DNA of 64,000 nucleotides from positions 6,244,028 to 6,308,027 of the forward strand of contig JAJEKV010000034.1 in NCBI GenBank assembly GCA_021234155.1, read 5' to 3'. The stretch is from Isoetes taiwanensis. Its lineage: Eukaryota > Streptophyta > Lycopodiopsida > Isoetales > Isoetaceae. Below the pieces are notes generated by a model, which saw only the letters and a list, made by a program, of their open reading frames with translations, searched no databases and was not told the DNA's origin. The position numbers were made by a program, and so were the translations under genes. This document shows, piece after piece, positions 1 through 11,175 of this stretch. Positions within the stretch are counted from its first letter, which is position 1. Every line of letters begins with the position of its first letter.

Positions 1-1141
1 TGTGGAACCATGACAGGAGGAATGAAAGGGAGATATGTATAGCGTGGTCCAGCATCTTGGGTCACAAGTATTCAGTCATAAGACGAATAACAAGAGGTAG
101 TCCTTGCAGAAACCAGACCAAGATCTGACTCTGCTTGGGATACTCTTTGAGCTTGCTAACCAAGATATGCAGACGATCAACAAAATCACCGGAAGACTCT
201 ATGGGTTGTTGTTGAAGATCATTGAGTTACTTGAGAAGTTGTTGATCGTCATCTGTGGTATTATAATAGGATAGAAAGGCCGTCTTCATTTATTGCGAGT
301 TTTATTTCCAATGACTTTTATTGGCCATGAGCCACTGATGTGGTGCTCCTCGTAACGTGGTAGAGAAGATGTGAAACTTGATATGCGGCTGAGAGTGTCC
401 ATTTAAAACAACAAGAGCTTCAAATTCTTCCATGTGCGCCTGAGCACTCTGATCAAGGATAGGTTTCCCTTTCGCATTCCCAAAAATAGGATAGGTAAGT
501 TTGAGATTGTGGGCAGTGGACAGAATCACAGGAACCTGGGTAGGAAGCGGTGGGGCAAAAGAATAAGCTGGTCCTTGGGGCATAACTGAGGGTTGTGAGC
601 AAGGCACATGCATGGGAATAGTAAACTCAGGAGGTCCAGAACATTGGGGATCATTGGGCAAGATCCCATGTGTGCTATCCTCGTTCAATTTGAGATTGCC
701 AACATTGTAGACGTTCACAGGAGGTTGAAAAGATGGGGAAGATTGAAATTTTTTGACGTGATTGGGACCAAAAGAAACCTGAGTGTCTGTGGGAAAGATG
801 GCTGCGAAGGCAACGACGTCTGCCCAGAGGGAATATGAATATAAGTACTCTCGGGTATTTGGAAGTAATGAGGAATGTGATGCGGTGACTAGGGTTGAGA
901 ACAATGTTTGTGATTGGAAGAGGACCCCCGCCGAGAAAAAACACGAGGGGTGGAGGCGCAGAATGAGCACGTGAGCGTAAACAGCCTCCTTCAATGTCAT
1001 ACTCGGCATCATACATATCGCGAGCAGCTTCCCTGCATTGATGGTGATCCAATCTAGCCGCAATTTGGCTAAGAAGCTCTTCTCGAGTGAGAGCACGAAC
1101 AAACATCTTGAGGTCTGGAAAGAAGGACTAAGACCCGACAA
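1..1141 (-). pseudogene. decayed LTR-retrotransposon gag fragment
   Basis: A minus-strand reading frame runs from 1141 down to 302 (279 codons). Its C-terminal part reads like the start of a retrotransposon gag domain: a stretch with HMEEFEAL, then TTLRGAPHQWL and a short SHW motif. Beyond the stop at 302, similarity continues in another frame (FLSYYNTTDDDQ, then SGDFVDRLHILVSKLKEY, then FCKDYLL), which is the helical part of a plant gag. The frame change and internal stops make this a pseudogene. The N-terminal 150 codons are not recognised and are rich in Ser, Pro and Phe. No matching protease or RT is seen in the window, so the element continues to the left of position 1 or is truncated. 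Confidence 0.5.
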
Positions 1142-2631
1142 AGGCTATAGTGTTTAGGGTCTGGGTTCGGGATTGTCTGCAATACAACCCTCTATGAGGA
1201 AAATTGTTTGGACATTCGGAGAACCTGCTTTTGTTTTTTTTCACGATTTCTTTTCGTTACTTTGGCAGTGGCATTCCATCAGGTCAGACCACATGTTGTC
1301 AAGATCGGACAGAGGAGAAGGCTTCACAGATCACCACCATTATCAGGTCCCCTATTTGTCTTCTGCACGACAATCTAAATGGAAGCATTCAAGTGTCCTT
1401 GCAAGATTCGAATGAGATAATCTAAGTCTTCAACCTATTTGAGAATAAAATGAAGGAAAAATTCCAACGGACCTTAAGTATCTACTTCCCATATGGACAT
1501 ATCGACATGAGTTTGTGGGGCATGAGTAGAAGGAATTCCACTGGAGACTTTGCAATGCCGACAATAATATGATGTCGTCTAGCATTTTGATCCTCAAACC
1601 TGTTATGAAAGTTGCTCTAATATGGAGCTTTTGTTCTTGTATTGCATCTATACCCGCATCTTACACATTGCCAATGTGGCCTGATTGGAGTGTCTGTCTC
1701 AAGGTTGGAGCTGCTGGGTTAGTTCTTGCGGCAGGAAGGATTTTATTGTTGGCTCACAGTAAACAGGATCCCTCAACAAGATTTCAGCCATTATTTTATA
1801 CTCTTCTTTTGAAAATCGATACTCCCAACTGCAGAATAAAAACCTATCATTTTGAGTTGTAAGATATCCATAGGTTTTATTCTGCATTCCTTTTGCGCAG
1901 ATCCATCCAGCTGCTATATTTGATGCATGCTCTAGGCCTTCATGTTTAGGTTTATATATCTATTCGATTTGTATTTAATTTTGCCTTACAGGCCCATTCC
2001 ATTTTGAGCTCAACATAGGTGAAAAGCCCAGGCTTCATAGAAACCTAGAAATATGAATGAGGGTCATTAACAAATGCAAAATACATGCAATCTAAATTTT
2101 TGATGGTTTTTGAAAGTTTTGTATAGGCTATTCAGGAGGTGTTTCAATCCTTTTTATCCTTTCCAAGCCTGTACATGACATGTACAGGGAAAGTTGAATG
2201 ATATGGCTTTTTAGAACATGTAATAGATAAAGCTGATGGTTACAACGTAGCCACCGTCTTCAACTCGTGTTAAGGAATGTGAAATGTGTAATGTAAAAAG
2301 CCACATGTTAATATTTATCTATTTATTTTGAGTAAAATGTAATAAAAGAAATAAAAGTTGCATGGTAACTTTACATGTTTTTCAACTTTAGCCGGTTTTG
2401 TTTTCTATGGATTATAACATATATATACATGTCGTTCAAAGATATTGCAGGGTTTCTTTTCTTATGCAAAGCTTTTGAAAACATGGTTTTTTGTCTACAA
2501 ATTCGTAACTTAAATTAGGAATATAGAAATAACCACGTTACAAAATAATGGAAATGATAATATATATGAATTGGCATGCCTTAAATTATAAATCATCTTC
2601 TTATTAACTATTGAATTTAATCTCGATGAAA
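1142..2631. other. AT-rich stretch without recognised gene
   Basis: Only short open frames are present, none with a recognisable domain. The one structured item is an imperfect inverted repeat at 1831-1885. It may be the decayed flank of the elements on either side. Confidence 0.5.
1831..1885. repeat. short inverted repeat (hairpin)
   Basis: The arms GCAGAATAAAAACCTAT and ATAGGTTTTATTCTGC are complementary apart from one extra A. They flank a loop of about 22 nt. This could be a tiny MITE remnant or a hairpin-forming transcript. No target duplication is evident. Confidence 0.5.
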
Positions 2632-2680
2632 AGCCCAGCAACGCTGGGCACTTTTTCTAATATCTTATAAAAGCAGGATT
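2632..2680. repeat. Helitron-terminus-like hairpin and TC end
   Basis: A perfect hairpin GCCCAGC-AAC-GCTGGGC (2632-2648) is followed at 2656 by TCTAATATCTTATAAAAGC. That string resembles the 5' TC end of plant Helitrons. The same hairpin recurs at 60.67, 60.76 and (degenerate) 60.85 kb, so this is a dispersed family. No Rep/helicase gene is seen, and the extent of any element is unknown. Confidence 0.35.
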
Positions 2681-2939
2681 TAATTAACTGGAGAGAACAA
2701 CACAATTTTGAGAATTTCAAGCATAGCTAACTTACTTAGGTACAAATACTTTCACCTACTTTTTAAGTCTAAGATACATGATTATGCATGATACATATAT
2801 CCATACAAATTATGCATGATACTTGTACGTGTACTTGACACTTGTACATGCCCAATAATAGTGCTACAATCTACACCAATAATTCACATCAATAATTCTA
2901 CGACTATAAGAGCAACTCCATTCAATGGTAGAAGTCATT

Positions 2940-4100
2940 CATCTCCCATGGCTTATCTACCTACTCGTCTAGATCACATCGAGACCATTACTTACTCCAT
3001 GAGCTACGATGATCTTGTTGGATGCATACAAAGAGGTGTTCTTCTCGATCCCTACCTGCAGTCCAAAGTTAATGGTCGTGAGTATGATTGCCTTCGGCTT
3101 CATCGTGTTGTGATCTCTCTTACTCAATCTGGATTCTTGCCAAGGAGGAGCATTTTAGGCAATGTTGCTGCTGCTTATAAGGGTATGTATTGGGCCAGAT
3201 TGAAAGGTCAATGTATAGTCTATCTTAAATTGGATTTTGCCAAGGTATATGATAGTGTGGATTGGGAATTTTTGAAAAAAAGCCTCTTGACATTGGGCTT
3301 TGGTCAGCAGTTCACCAATGATGTTATGAAGCTCCATATCTCTGCATGATCTACTGTGCTTTTTCAGGGAACCCTCCACTGTATTTTCGGTTGGGCGGGG
3401 AGTCGCCAAGGATGCCCGTTAGCTCCACTTTTGTTCACAATAGTAGCTAAGATCCTCCACAGCTATTTACTAAGGCCGTGCAGGATGGAATAATGCAGGG
3501 TCTGAGTATGGAGGATGGTTCATAGGAAATCTGTAATTAGTATGCTGATGACACGTTTCTCTTTCTTGTTGCTGATGCGGACAATCTTTAAAATGCAAAG
3601 CTTCTCTTGATACTTTCTCTTTACCATCTGGAGTTCTTGTTGGTTGGCCAAAGTGTTCTGCATTATGGACGCTTGATGATGTTGTGCCTCCTTGTGTTGC
3701 TGATTTTCCTTGGAAGGTGCTTCCTCATAGGAAGACCACTAAACTTCTTGGTATTCCTGTGGGCATTCATATTTCTACTTCCGATGCTTGGGATATTATC
3801 ATAGAAGGGCTGCGAAAGCATTTGCTTTGGTGCTAAGCTATCTCTGCCAGCACGGATAACAGTTGCTAAGCATGTTTTAAGTAATTCCCACATCTATATG
3901 GCCTCTGCCCTTCTGACTTCTCAGTCAAAATTTCAGGTGATTGTTATCATTGTCCGTAATTTTATTTGGGGTGGGAATGAGATTAAAGCCATTGAGACAG
4001 CTCATGTGAATCAAGCCAGGATAAAGGATGGATTGGAATGGTTTAGATTGGTGATAGATGCTCTCACTTCTTTTTTCGGGCTGCTAAGAGAAGGCGTATG
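2940..4100 (+). pseudogene. L1-type LINE reverse transcriptase remnant
   Basis: The clearest frame (to 3349) contains QSGFLPRRSI, then LKLDFAKVYDSVDWEFL, the first catalytic-Asp region of plant L1-type reverse transcriptases. After a stop the sequence continues with SRQGCPLAPLLF. A different frame at about 3540 holds the YADDTFLFL catalytic motif. Further on, pieces such as KLLGIPVG (near 3745) and NFIWGG (near 3960) match the region after the palm domain. At least three frame changes and several stops make it non-functional. The endonuclease and the zinc-binding 3' end are missing here. A separate L1 3' end with a zinc-binding domain and A-rich tail lies at 28.6 kb, but nothing links the two directly. 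Confidence 0.75.
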
Positions 4101-5568
4101 ATGGCCTCTATTAACTCCCTTATTTTGCCTGATGGTTCAGAGTGTTCTGTTCTGGTTCAGTTTGAACAAAAAAGTGAAGCAAGTATAGTAGGGATCGTAA
4201 CCTTATTGATGGTAAATATATGCTATGTTGGAACTATATTTGACACCATTAAGTTAAACTATCAGACACTTTGTGTAACTGTCTTGAAAGAAAAGTGGTC
4301 TGGAGATTATAGTGTTAACGGATACAGATGAGCCATTTGTTTTTCCAATTTAGTTGAGCAAGTTTTCTTTCATTCAAATTCTGGCAATATGACTGGTGGA
4401 TTCTTATACATTCTCAATCTATATCTCATTGTATTATTGGAATTTCTACACCTGAAGATAACATTGACCCATCATCTGGTAATCAAAATAGGCAATCAGA
4501 TCATGCATGGAGGACTTCATGCATGTATAGAAAGGGAAGTTAAAGTATCGCACTTTGATATTACACCTATAAGGCATAATGAAGATACAAATGTGCACTA
4601 CCTCAAGCATCAGATGTTAATAGTGACATCAATAAAGAAGATACTAATTCCATTTTTTGATCTCCACTGATGACCTTCCATTATGCAATGAGGTTGGAAG
4701 TAATCCAAATGGCCCCAAACTTGAATCCAAAACCAGAAGCTCGTTTATCTGCTATATCCAGATTGATATATCGTCAAAAGGTATCAATTTCTCATTTGCT
4801 ATGTTGCACGCGAGCAAACAAAATTGAATTCAAAAGCATCAGATGCAAAAACTATCAAACATAATTCAAATACACACACCAACATCCATACGATCGTCCA
4901 AGCATAATCGCCATCTCACCAATCCATTTTTCCAAAATCATCAAAAAACTTAGTCGCTCATCCTCCAGACTCATTGATAAACATCTTTGAATAAATGAAG
5001 GAGGGAGAAGTTACCTGTAAATTCAACTAAAAGAAGGTTGACTTGAGGAAAAGGACAAATTGAAAAGTCTGAAATAGGAGGTGATAGTATTGGAGTATAA
5101 TGGTATGGTATAGAAAAACAGGCCTGGAAGATTTCCTTAATGGTATTCTATTGCTATGAGAAGAATGCCCAATAACGAAACCATCATGAGAAGTTGAATA
5201 TATATCGCTCGTCCTCTTTCAAGAATATCACTTCGATGGTGTGGTTAGATACCATTACAAGCACATGAAAGATAGATATACAAAACTACAATCACAAGAA
5301 ACACTTTAGTAAGTCCCAAGTTAACACAAGCAACTGCGAATGCTCATCATTATTGCTTATTCTTGACATCACTAATTGACTCACTTCATGAAGTTTACAT
5401 ATCCAACAATAAATTGTTAAATACTACATATCATACAAGACAGGGGAGGATAAAAATGCTTTGAAAACGTTTCCAAAACTTCAATTGTAGAATGCAATAA
5501 AATCATGTTGGCATTCATAACGAAAAGAAACTCACTTTACATCAAAGGCTCTCTACTTTCTCTCTCTA
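4101..5568. other. no recognised gene
   Basis: AT-rich sequence with frames under about 95 codons and no recognisable motif. The first part (to about 4330) may be further decayed L1 sequence, because it directly follows the RT remnant on the same strand. Confidence 0.45.
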
Positions 5569-5760
5569 GCTCACTTTCTCTCTCTAGCGCCTTGCTCAAC
5601 TTCTCTCTCTAGCCTTCCTTTTCAACTTCCTCTCTGTCTAGCTCACTTTCTCTCTCTAATGCCCTGCTCAACTTCTCTCTCTAGCCTTCCTTTTCAACTT
5701 CCTCTCTCGACTCTCCCCATCTAGCACCTTGCTCCACTACTTTCTCTCTCTAGCCTTCCT
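5569..5760. repeat. 72-bp tandem repeat, pyrimidine-rich
   Basis: A unit beginning GCTCACTTTCTCTCTCTA repeats at 5569 and 5641 (period 72), with a third, diverged partial copy to about 5760. Each unit contains CTCAACTTCTCTCTCTAGCC and a CCTTCCTTTTCAACTTCC block. It abuts the SINE-like sequence to its right, for which it could be tail-side sequence. Confidence 0.75.
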
Positions 5761-5769
5761 TTTCAAGGC

Positions 5770-6045
5770 GACCCAGGCATGCCAATGGAGTGTCCCAAGG
5801 TTTGGCACACTCAAAATTCGCCGGGTGAGCCGCCTCCCAAGGTTTGGCACATGCAAAATTCGCCGGGTGAGCCGCCTCCTGCTTCTTCCTTGTGTCTGCT
5901 TCTTCCTTGTGTCCATGCCTATTCCAAAAAGCTTCTTCAAACCAAGCCCATCCCAAAAGGATTCTGACAATAGCCGGAATCGAACCTCCGCCCCCCACAG
6001 GGTTGAACCCCCCCATGCCAACCAATGAGGGCAGGCATCGTTTAT
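5770..6045 (-). mobile_element. SINE-like tRNA-derived repeat
   Basis: Read on the minus strand, a tRNA-like head starts near 6045. A perfect RNA polymerase III B box, GGTTCGATTCC, lies at 5986-5976. About 36 nt upstream an A-box-like TGCCCTCATTGG lies at 6033-6022, with one mismatch in the core. No full cloverleaf can be folded by eye, so it is not called a tRNA gene. The body downstream (5770-5960) includes a 42-bp tandem duplication (units at 5794 and 5836) and a doubled GCTTCTTCCTTGTGT block. Head plus unrelated body is the usual SINE layout. The 3' end is uncertain. Confidence 0.4.
5794..5877. repeat. 42-bp tandem duplication
   Basis: Two copies of a unit starting CCCAAGGTTTGGCACA and ending GGGTGAGCCGCCT, at 5794 and 5836, differ at only a few positions. 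It lies inside the SINE-like body. Confidence 0.8.
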
Positions 6046-6118
6046 GCTTTTTAAACATTTGTCAATTCTTAATATCCTTTTAACTCTCTAATACCCTTCC
6101 ATACCATAGAACCTCATG

Positions 6119-7494
6119 GCCGCTTCTGTAGCCCCTTGCCCAGACCCCCATTTGGAGGGAGACATTCCCCAACCCCAGCCCTAGCCCCAGCCCCAGCCCA
6201 TCTGGGAGAACCAGGCGGAGGGACCGCCGCGAAAACGACCCCGGTCGGACGCCAAGGACAAGGGAGAAACCTCTTCCATGAGGAGGGAGGCCCGAGCGAA
6301 GGCCCAATCTATGAGATTGACCGGGGAGATGGATGAAGGCTGCTCCAGCCCGACACAGGCGCAGACAAGGGCCATGAAACAAATGGAGGAACAGATTGAG
6401 AGCAACCGAACCTGGATTGCAGGACTCGCAGCAGAGATACAATCCTCGGCGTCCCACGTACTCAAAAGACAGTTGGCAGCGGAAAGGCAATGGATTGCAG
6501 AGATGGGGACCCGCGTGCGGCAGTTAGAAGACGGGCTTCGCTTGGCACACTTTGAGCAAAGAACGGGATAAGTTGTGGCCTTGCCGACTTGTGAGTCGGC
6601 GTGGATTCCCTCCCTCACCACCATAAAGACTATGGCCGCAGGACAAGCGTGGTGTTGAGAGGGATACGGTGGCAACTATCTCCGCCTCAAGTCGGGGCCG
6701 AGGGTCCGCCATCATAATACAGCATCGCCCGGAGCCTTGAAGCCCGACCATACAGAGCTAAGAACCCTACAAAGTAGGGCTGAGGCACATGTATAGGAGA
6801 TACAGGAGCTCCAAGCAACCATTACCCAGCAAGGCAGGGGCCTCCATGCCGAGGTCCATGAACACTTACGGCAGTGCACGAATGAGTTGGCCAAGCAGCA
6901 GAGATTTCAACAGGAGCTAGGCTCCCGACTCCATGCAGCAGAGGCCACAACACGGGGCCAGACAAGCACACATGTTCCACAGCTTACCCGGCCGTCCAAA
7001 GCGCATTACACACCACCGCTTCATCTCGCACAACACACCCCTTGTGTGTGAAGCAGCCCCACACGCCCGGGCAATAGGCATCACTGCCGGGACGTTTAAT
7101 GTTTCCCCGCCTTTCGGTGAGCAGCAGGAGCAGGGCCGCCGACGTCATAATGTGGTGGTACATGGACTCTCGGAGGAGGCAGGAGAGGATCTCACCAAGT
7201 GCATCCAGGATCAGATCCTATCTCGCATGGCATTTCCGAATGCAGTGTACATTGTTCGACCAAGCCGCCTTGGGGCTCAACGCCGTAATGCATCGCGTTA
7301 TGTCGCCTTCATGGTGGCGGGGCATACGCGAAAAGCGTGGAGGCAATTACAGGTCGAGTAGGCAATTGAAGGGGACCACTCTGTATGTCGACCATGATCT
7401 TACTCCGATGCAACAGGAGTCCCGCCGGCAGCAGCTGGCTCAAGTCAAGGACGTCCGTCGCCGGGGTGCCGCAGCCGGAGGTCCGGTCGAGTAA
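6119..7494 (+). pseudogene. LINE ORF1 (coiled coil + RRM-like), frameshifted
   Basis: Three overlapping frames together resemble an L1 ORF1 nucleic-acid-binding protein. The piece at 6278-6571 is a charged, heptad-like helical segment (MEEQIESNRTW, QLAAERQWIAEM, RVRQLEDGL), as expected for the trimerising coiled coil. The piece at 6933-7361 contains RRHNVVVHGLSEEAGEDL and later RPSRLGAQRRN, as in the RRM-like domain. The piece ending at 7494 contains LKGTTLYVDHDLTPMQQESR, the conserved beginning of the C-terminal domain. At least two frameshifts and a stop near 6571 break it. The family role is to bind element RNA and act as a chaperone in the RNP. Confidence 0.65.
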
Positions 7495-7659
7495 GCGCGA
7501 TTTTTAGGTCGGGCTTTGCCGAGGTCACCGATGCGTACGCGCCAAGCCCGCCGCCACTCGGCATCGCCGCCAATTTCTACTTCACCTCTCGCTCATTTGC
7601 TCCAATCGCTCCTCGAATCGCCGCCAGCGCCACATTAATCGCTCCCCTTTAACCGAACG

Positions 7660-8260
7660 TATCATCGAAGCCGCCTACATCAAATGCCAACAAGTAGGAA
7701 CTGCGGCCGTGATGGTATCTTGAACCGCCGTGGCTTCCCCTTGGCGTAAAGGGGAGAGTCTCAACTCTATTGCACCAGATATAGATCTCATTTTCCTCAT
7801 GGAAACATGGGAACATACAGGGCACAGGCTGCCGAACCTCCCAGGCTATCTGTATTTCTCGGTGTTCAATGAGTGCACAGGCAAGCAAGGACATGGCGGG
7901 GTTGCTTGCTACTATCGTGCAACCTTGGGGCATTCAGTCTCGATGCACAAAATAGACAGGTACAATCAATACTTGTGGGTGCACCTGCAGCATGACAGTG
8001 GTAGCGTTCTCTTCATAGCAGCATGCTATTTTCCACATGCCGAGAGCAACTTTTATAACACTCATTCATATGTGGATAGATTGGAGCCTATGTCGATCTA
8101 TATGATGACATACAGCAACACAAACAGTTGGGCAAGGTTATGTTGCTTGGCGACTTTAATGCACGCACAGGAGCCGAGCCAGTCCCAAAGTTTGAGCCCC
8201 TGGCAAAGGACGTCTTGCAGCTGAACCCCGCAGAGGTGGCTTGGTGAAGGGTGTCAGACG
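7660..8260 (+). pseudogene. LINE endonuclease domain, frameshifted
   Basis: The frame 7730-8224 contains LIFLMETWEH, matching the ETW metal-binding motif of AP-type LINE endonucleases, and QGHGGVACYYR, the conserved GGV strand. At about 8150 a different frame reads LGDFNARTGAE, the GDFN catalytic motif. The domain is therefore split by a frameshift between 8040 and 8150. In the family this domain nicks target DNA to start target-primed reverse transcription. The C-terminal part of the endonuclease is degraded. Confidence 0.7.
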
Positions 8261-8475
8261 ACAACCATATTTCGCGCTATGGCAGGCAATAGTTGTTGCT
8301 GGGTAGTATCTCTGACCTGGTTATTTGTAATGGATTGGCACAATGGCCATCTTCCAGCTGCTGCACTTGTAGACAGGAGAAGCAAGGGGGCGGCTCCAGT
8401 GTGGTGCTGGTTGAGGAATAGGATCTGCAACTGGTTGCCCATTTTTCCATTGGAACAGACACTCGGGACGAGGAA

Positions 8476-10975
8476 GTGGACTCGGACCACCAGCCCCTGT
8501 TCGTGCATCTCCATTGGCAAGCTCCTCGTGCATCTACTGCCTCAACACCCCAGGTGCCCCAGCTGTGCCTGGACTACCGCCGTGCAGGGACCTATGCCCA
8601 GCTGCTTGAGCATGACCTGGCAGGACCGCTGCAACTTCCCACACTTCAACAGCAATCTGCTGTGCTGACTCACCTGCTTCTGACAGCTGCTGAGAGATGC
8701 TTTGGGAGAGGCCGCTCACGGGGAACCTCAGGCGCTACCACCTTCCCCCACAACAGGTGGTTCGATGATGAGTGTCGGGAGCTAAAGCGCACACTCTGGC
8801 AAGTCACTGATCCCACCTCCCGCCCACAGGCCATCAGTCAATACCGCTCCTTCCTCAAGAACAAGAAAGCCAGCTACCTCGCAGAGCGTCAACAACAGAT
8901 GTTTGGTCTCCTGGATCGGCACCCCAAGACATTCTGGAGAAGGGTCTTGAGCAAGACTGCACAGCCCACAGGGAACATCACCTGGAGCAATGGGTACAGT
9001 ACTTGCAACAGCTTTACGACCCGCTCGGGGTCTGGACACTAGTCCCTCCACAGATAGGCATGGCTTTGGTCATCACAGAGGAAGATGTCATCATGGGCCT
9101 ACAACGTCTGGCTAATGGGAAGGCAGCAGATTTAGATGGCATGCAGGCGGAACTTCTAAAATGGGCTGGGCCTCCACTGGTGCCTGTTCTCACGGCGTTA
9201 TTCAACAAAGCATTGCAAGAAGGCTTCCCTCCACAGTGGACCACTAGTAGAGTTGTGCCCATATACAAGGCAGGGGACCCTCAATGCCCGGCCAACTATT
9301 GTACTATTATGGTCAGCTCTCTCTTTGCAAAATTGTTGGCTGGCATCCTTGAGCAGCGGTTGACAATATGGGCAGAGGAGGCAGATGTGCGAGCTCTCAC
9401 ACAGGCAGGTTTTCGGCCCAGGCATTCCACCATTGATCATATCTTCACCCTGCGCACATTGATTGAGGATAGCAAGAATCACCGACAAAACCTGTACTGT
9501 TGTTTCGTGGATTTCGCAAAAGTTTTTGACACAGTGCCTCGGGACAGGTTATGGGACAGATTGCGGCAGCTGGGGACTCCCGTTGACTTGCAGAATGCAG
9601 TGTATAGGCTGTACGAGGCATGCTCAGGCCGTATCACATCGTCAGGACAGCCGGTAATAAGTAGTATTGGAGTGCGTCAAGGTTGCCCCCTCTCCCCCAC
9701 ACTCTTTGGCCTGTACATTGACCAGCTGGAAGATTGGCTCTTTGAGCATGGAGGTGCGGGTGCCCATCTCATGCATCACAGAATCCGGCAACTCATATAT
9801 GCTGACGATGTTCTCTTGGCTATACTCCAGAGGACATGCAACGTCACCTGGATGCTCTCGACACTTTTTGCCGATTCACCGGCATGCGAGTTAACTTGGC
9901 CAAAACTAGGGTGCTGCTAGTCTCATCATCCCGTCAGCCAAGGCTTCCCTCATTCACTTACCAGGGACAGGACGTAGAGGTGGCTCCGACCTACAAATAC
10001 TTGGGGGTCGAGTTCTCCACTACCACCCATTGGGATGCTGCCATCAGGTTGCGGGTCACGGCAGGTTGGAAAGCACTCTATGCCATGCAGAACAACAGCC
10101 ACAAGGCAGAGTTATATGCCGGGGGCCACCAGTCACACTTATTTTGGGCATTGGTCGAGCCGGTCCTTTTATATGGGGCAGAAGTATGGGGTCCGGTGAT
10201 ATCCCTCAACACCTGGAATGACTTTGAGCAGGTGCAGAAAGCCTTTTTGGCACGAGCCCTTGGGGTAAAGTCCACAGTTCCATACCAGATCCTACGCCAG
10301 GAGACAGGTTTTCTGCCCCTTCAACGGGCTGCATTGGAACGCCATATCATTTGCTTCCAGAAGGTGGTCGCTATGGGTGATACACGTTTGCCCAACCTTG
10401 CTTTGGCCATGGCGATGGAAAGTCTGCTGGAAGGACAAGCAAGTTCATTGGTTCTCACGCTGGGGTGGACAGGCAAACAGATGTGTACATGTAAGGACAA
10501 AGAAAGATCACAAGGCACTTAAGTTGTACCTAGATGCTACTTTCCTTCGCAAGCTCTGGGATGCAGATGCTCTGACGCACGTTAAGCTAGCACAATATCA
10601 GCAACAAGTCAATCCCAGGCTCACGAGAGGCCCACACCAATATACACCCAGTTGCCCATGAAGAAGTGCAGATTTATAGCTTCCATTCGCACTGATGCAC
10701 GTCGCCTTCGTATTGAGACAGGATATTGGGCTCGGGAAGCTCGAGAGCAAAGGCTTTGCCAGTGTTGCCACCAGGGCGCCATTGAGGATGAATGTCATGC
10801 CCTCCAGATCTGCCCAGCATTTGCCCATATCAGAGAGCGCCATGTTCGATTACTAGTGCCTGGCCAACCGTTGCATGAGTTGTTGAATACGGCGTCAGTG
10901 GGTTTGTTGGGGTCATACCTCCAGGAAGTTATGGATGCACGGACTCAGTTGTGTCTTCCGGGACGGCATTGAACT
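8476..10975 (+). pseudogene. LINE reverse transcriptase and C-terminal region
   Basis: The frame 8476-9042 holds the linker between endonuclease and RT (charged, Trp/Arg-rich). The frame from 9003 to 9920 holds the RT: NGKAADLDGMQAELLK, then VVPIYKAGDP, AGFRPRHSTIDHI, FVDFAKVFDTVPRD, GVRQGCPLSP, and the catalytic YADDVLLA near 9790-9830. A frame change near 9840-9900 leads into 9836-10522 with YKYLGVEFSTTTHWDAA and LLYGAEVWGP, typical of the region after the thumb. A last piece (10652-10972) carries a Cys-rich motif, CQCCHQGAIEDECHALQICP, which resembles the LINE C-terminal zinc knuckle. No RNase H is seen. Confidence 0.85.
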
Positions 10976-11026
10976 GTCCTACACAATCGTACAGCATGTC
11001 AGCAAACTTATTAGTACTAAGGTTTT

Positions 11027-11060
11027 TCCCTCGAAAACCCTTCGGGGCGGGGGTTTTTTA
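11027..11060 (+). promoter_or_regulatory. LINE 3'-UTR stem-loop
   Basis: CTCGAAAACCCTTCGGGGC followed by GGGGGTTTTTTAA can fold into an AAAACCC/GGGTTTT stem. The same block is kept at 30,290-30,322 in the second LINE copy, while surrounding UTR bases differ. Conserved 3' stem-loops are the usual RT recognition site in LINEs, so this is a plausible recognition element. Confidence 0.5.
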
Positions 11061-11175
11061 ATCCTGCCAGTAATACGTTTTCTACTCTCTTTTTTGTTTG
11101 GGTCCCATAGGACAGTCGGTCTCCGTGGATGCTAAAAATCTATTATATTCTATTCTATTCTATTCTATTCTTAAG

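Larger units (their letters stand above)
6100..11175 (+). mobile_element. near-full-length LINE with TATTC tail
   Basis: A non-LTR retrotransposon of about 5.1 kb. The order is ORF1-like region (6.12-7.5 kb), apurinic-type endonuclease (7.66-8.26 kb), reverse transcriptase and C-terminal region (8.48-10.97 kb), a 3' stem-loop, then a pentanucleotide tail (TATTC repeats, about 11,137-11,172). GC content is clearly higher than in the flanks. Several frameshifts interrupt both ORFs, so the copy is not autonomous, although decay is modest. The 5' boundary is an estimate, placed where GC-rich coding-like sequence begins. A second copy of the 3' third lies at 29.2-30.4 kb. A minus-strand 3' end lies at about 11.6 kb. 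Confidence 0.85.

Noticed and set aside
5965-6045. A functional tRNA gene on the minus strand
   Set aside because: A B box and a weak A box are present but no acceptor stem or anticodon arm pairs convincingly.
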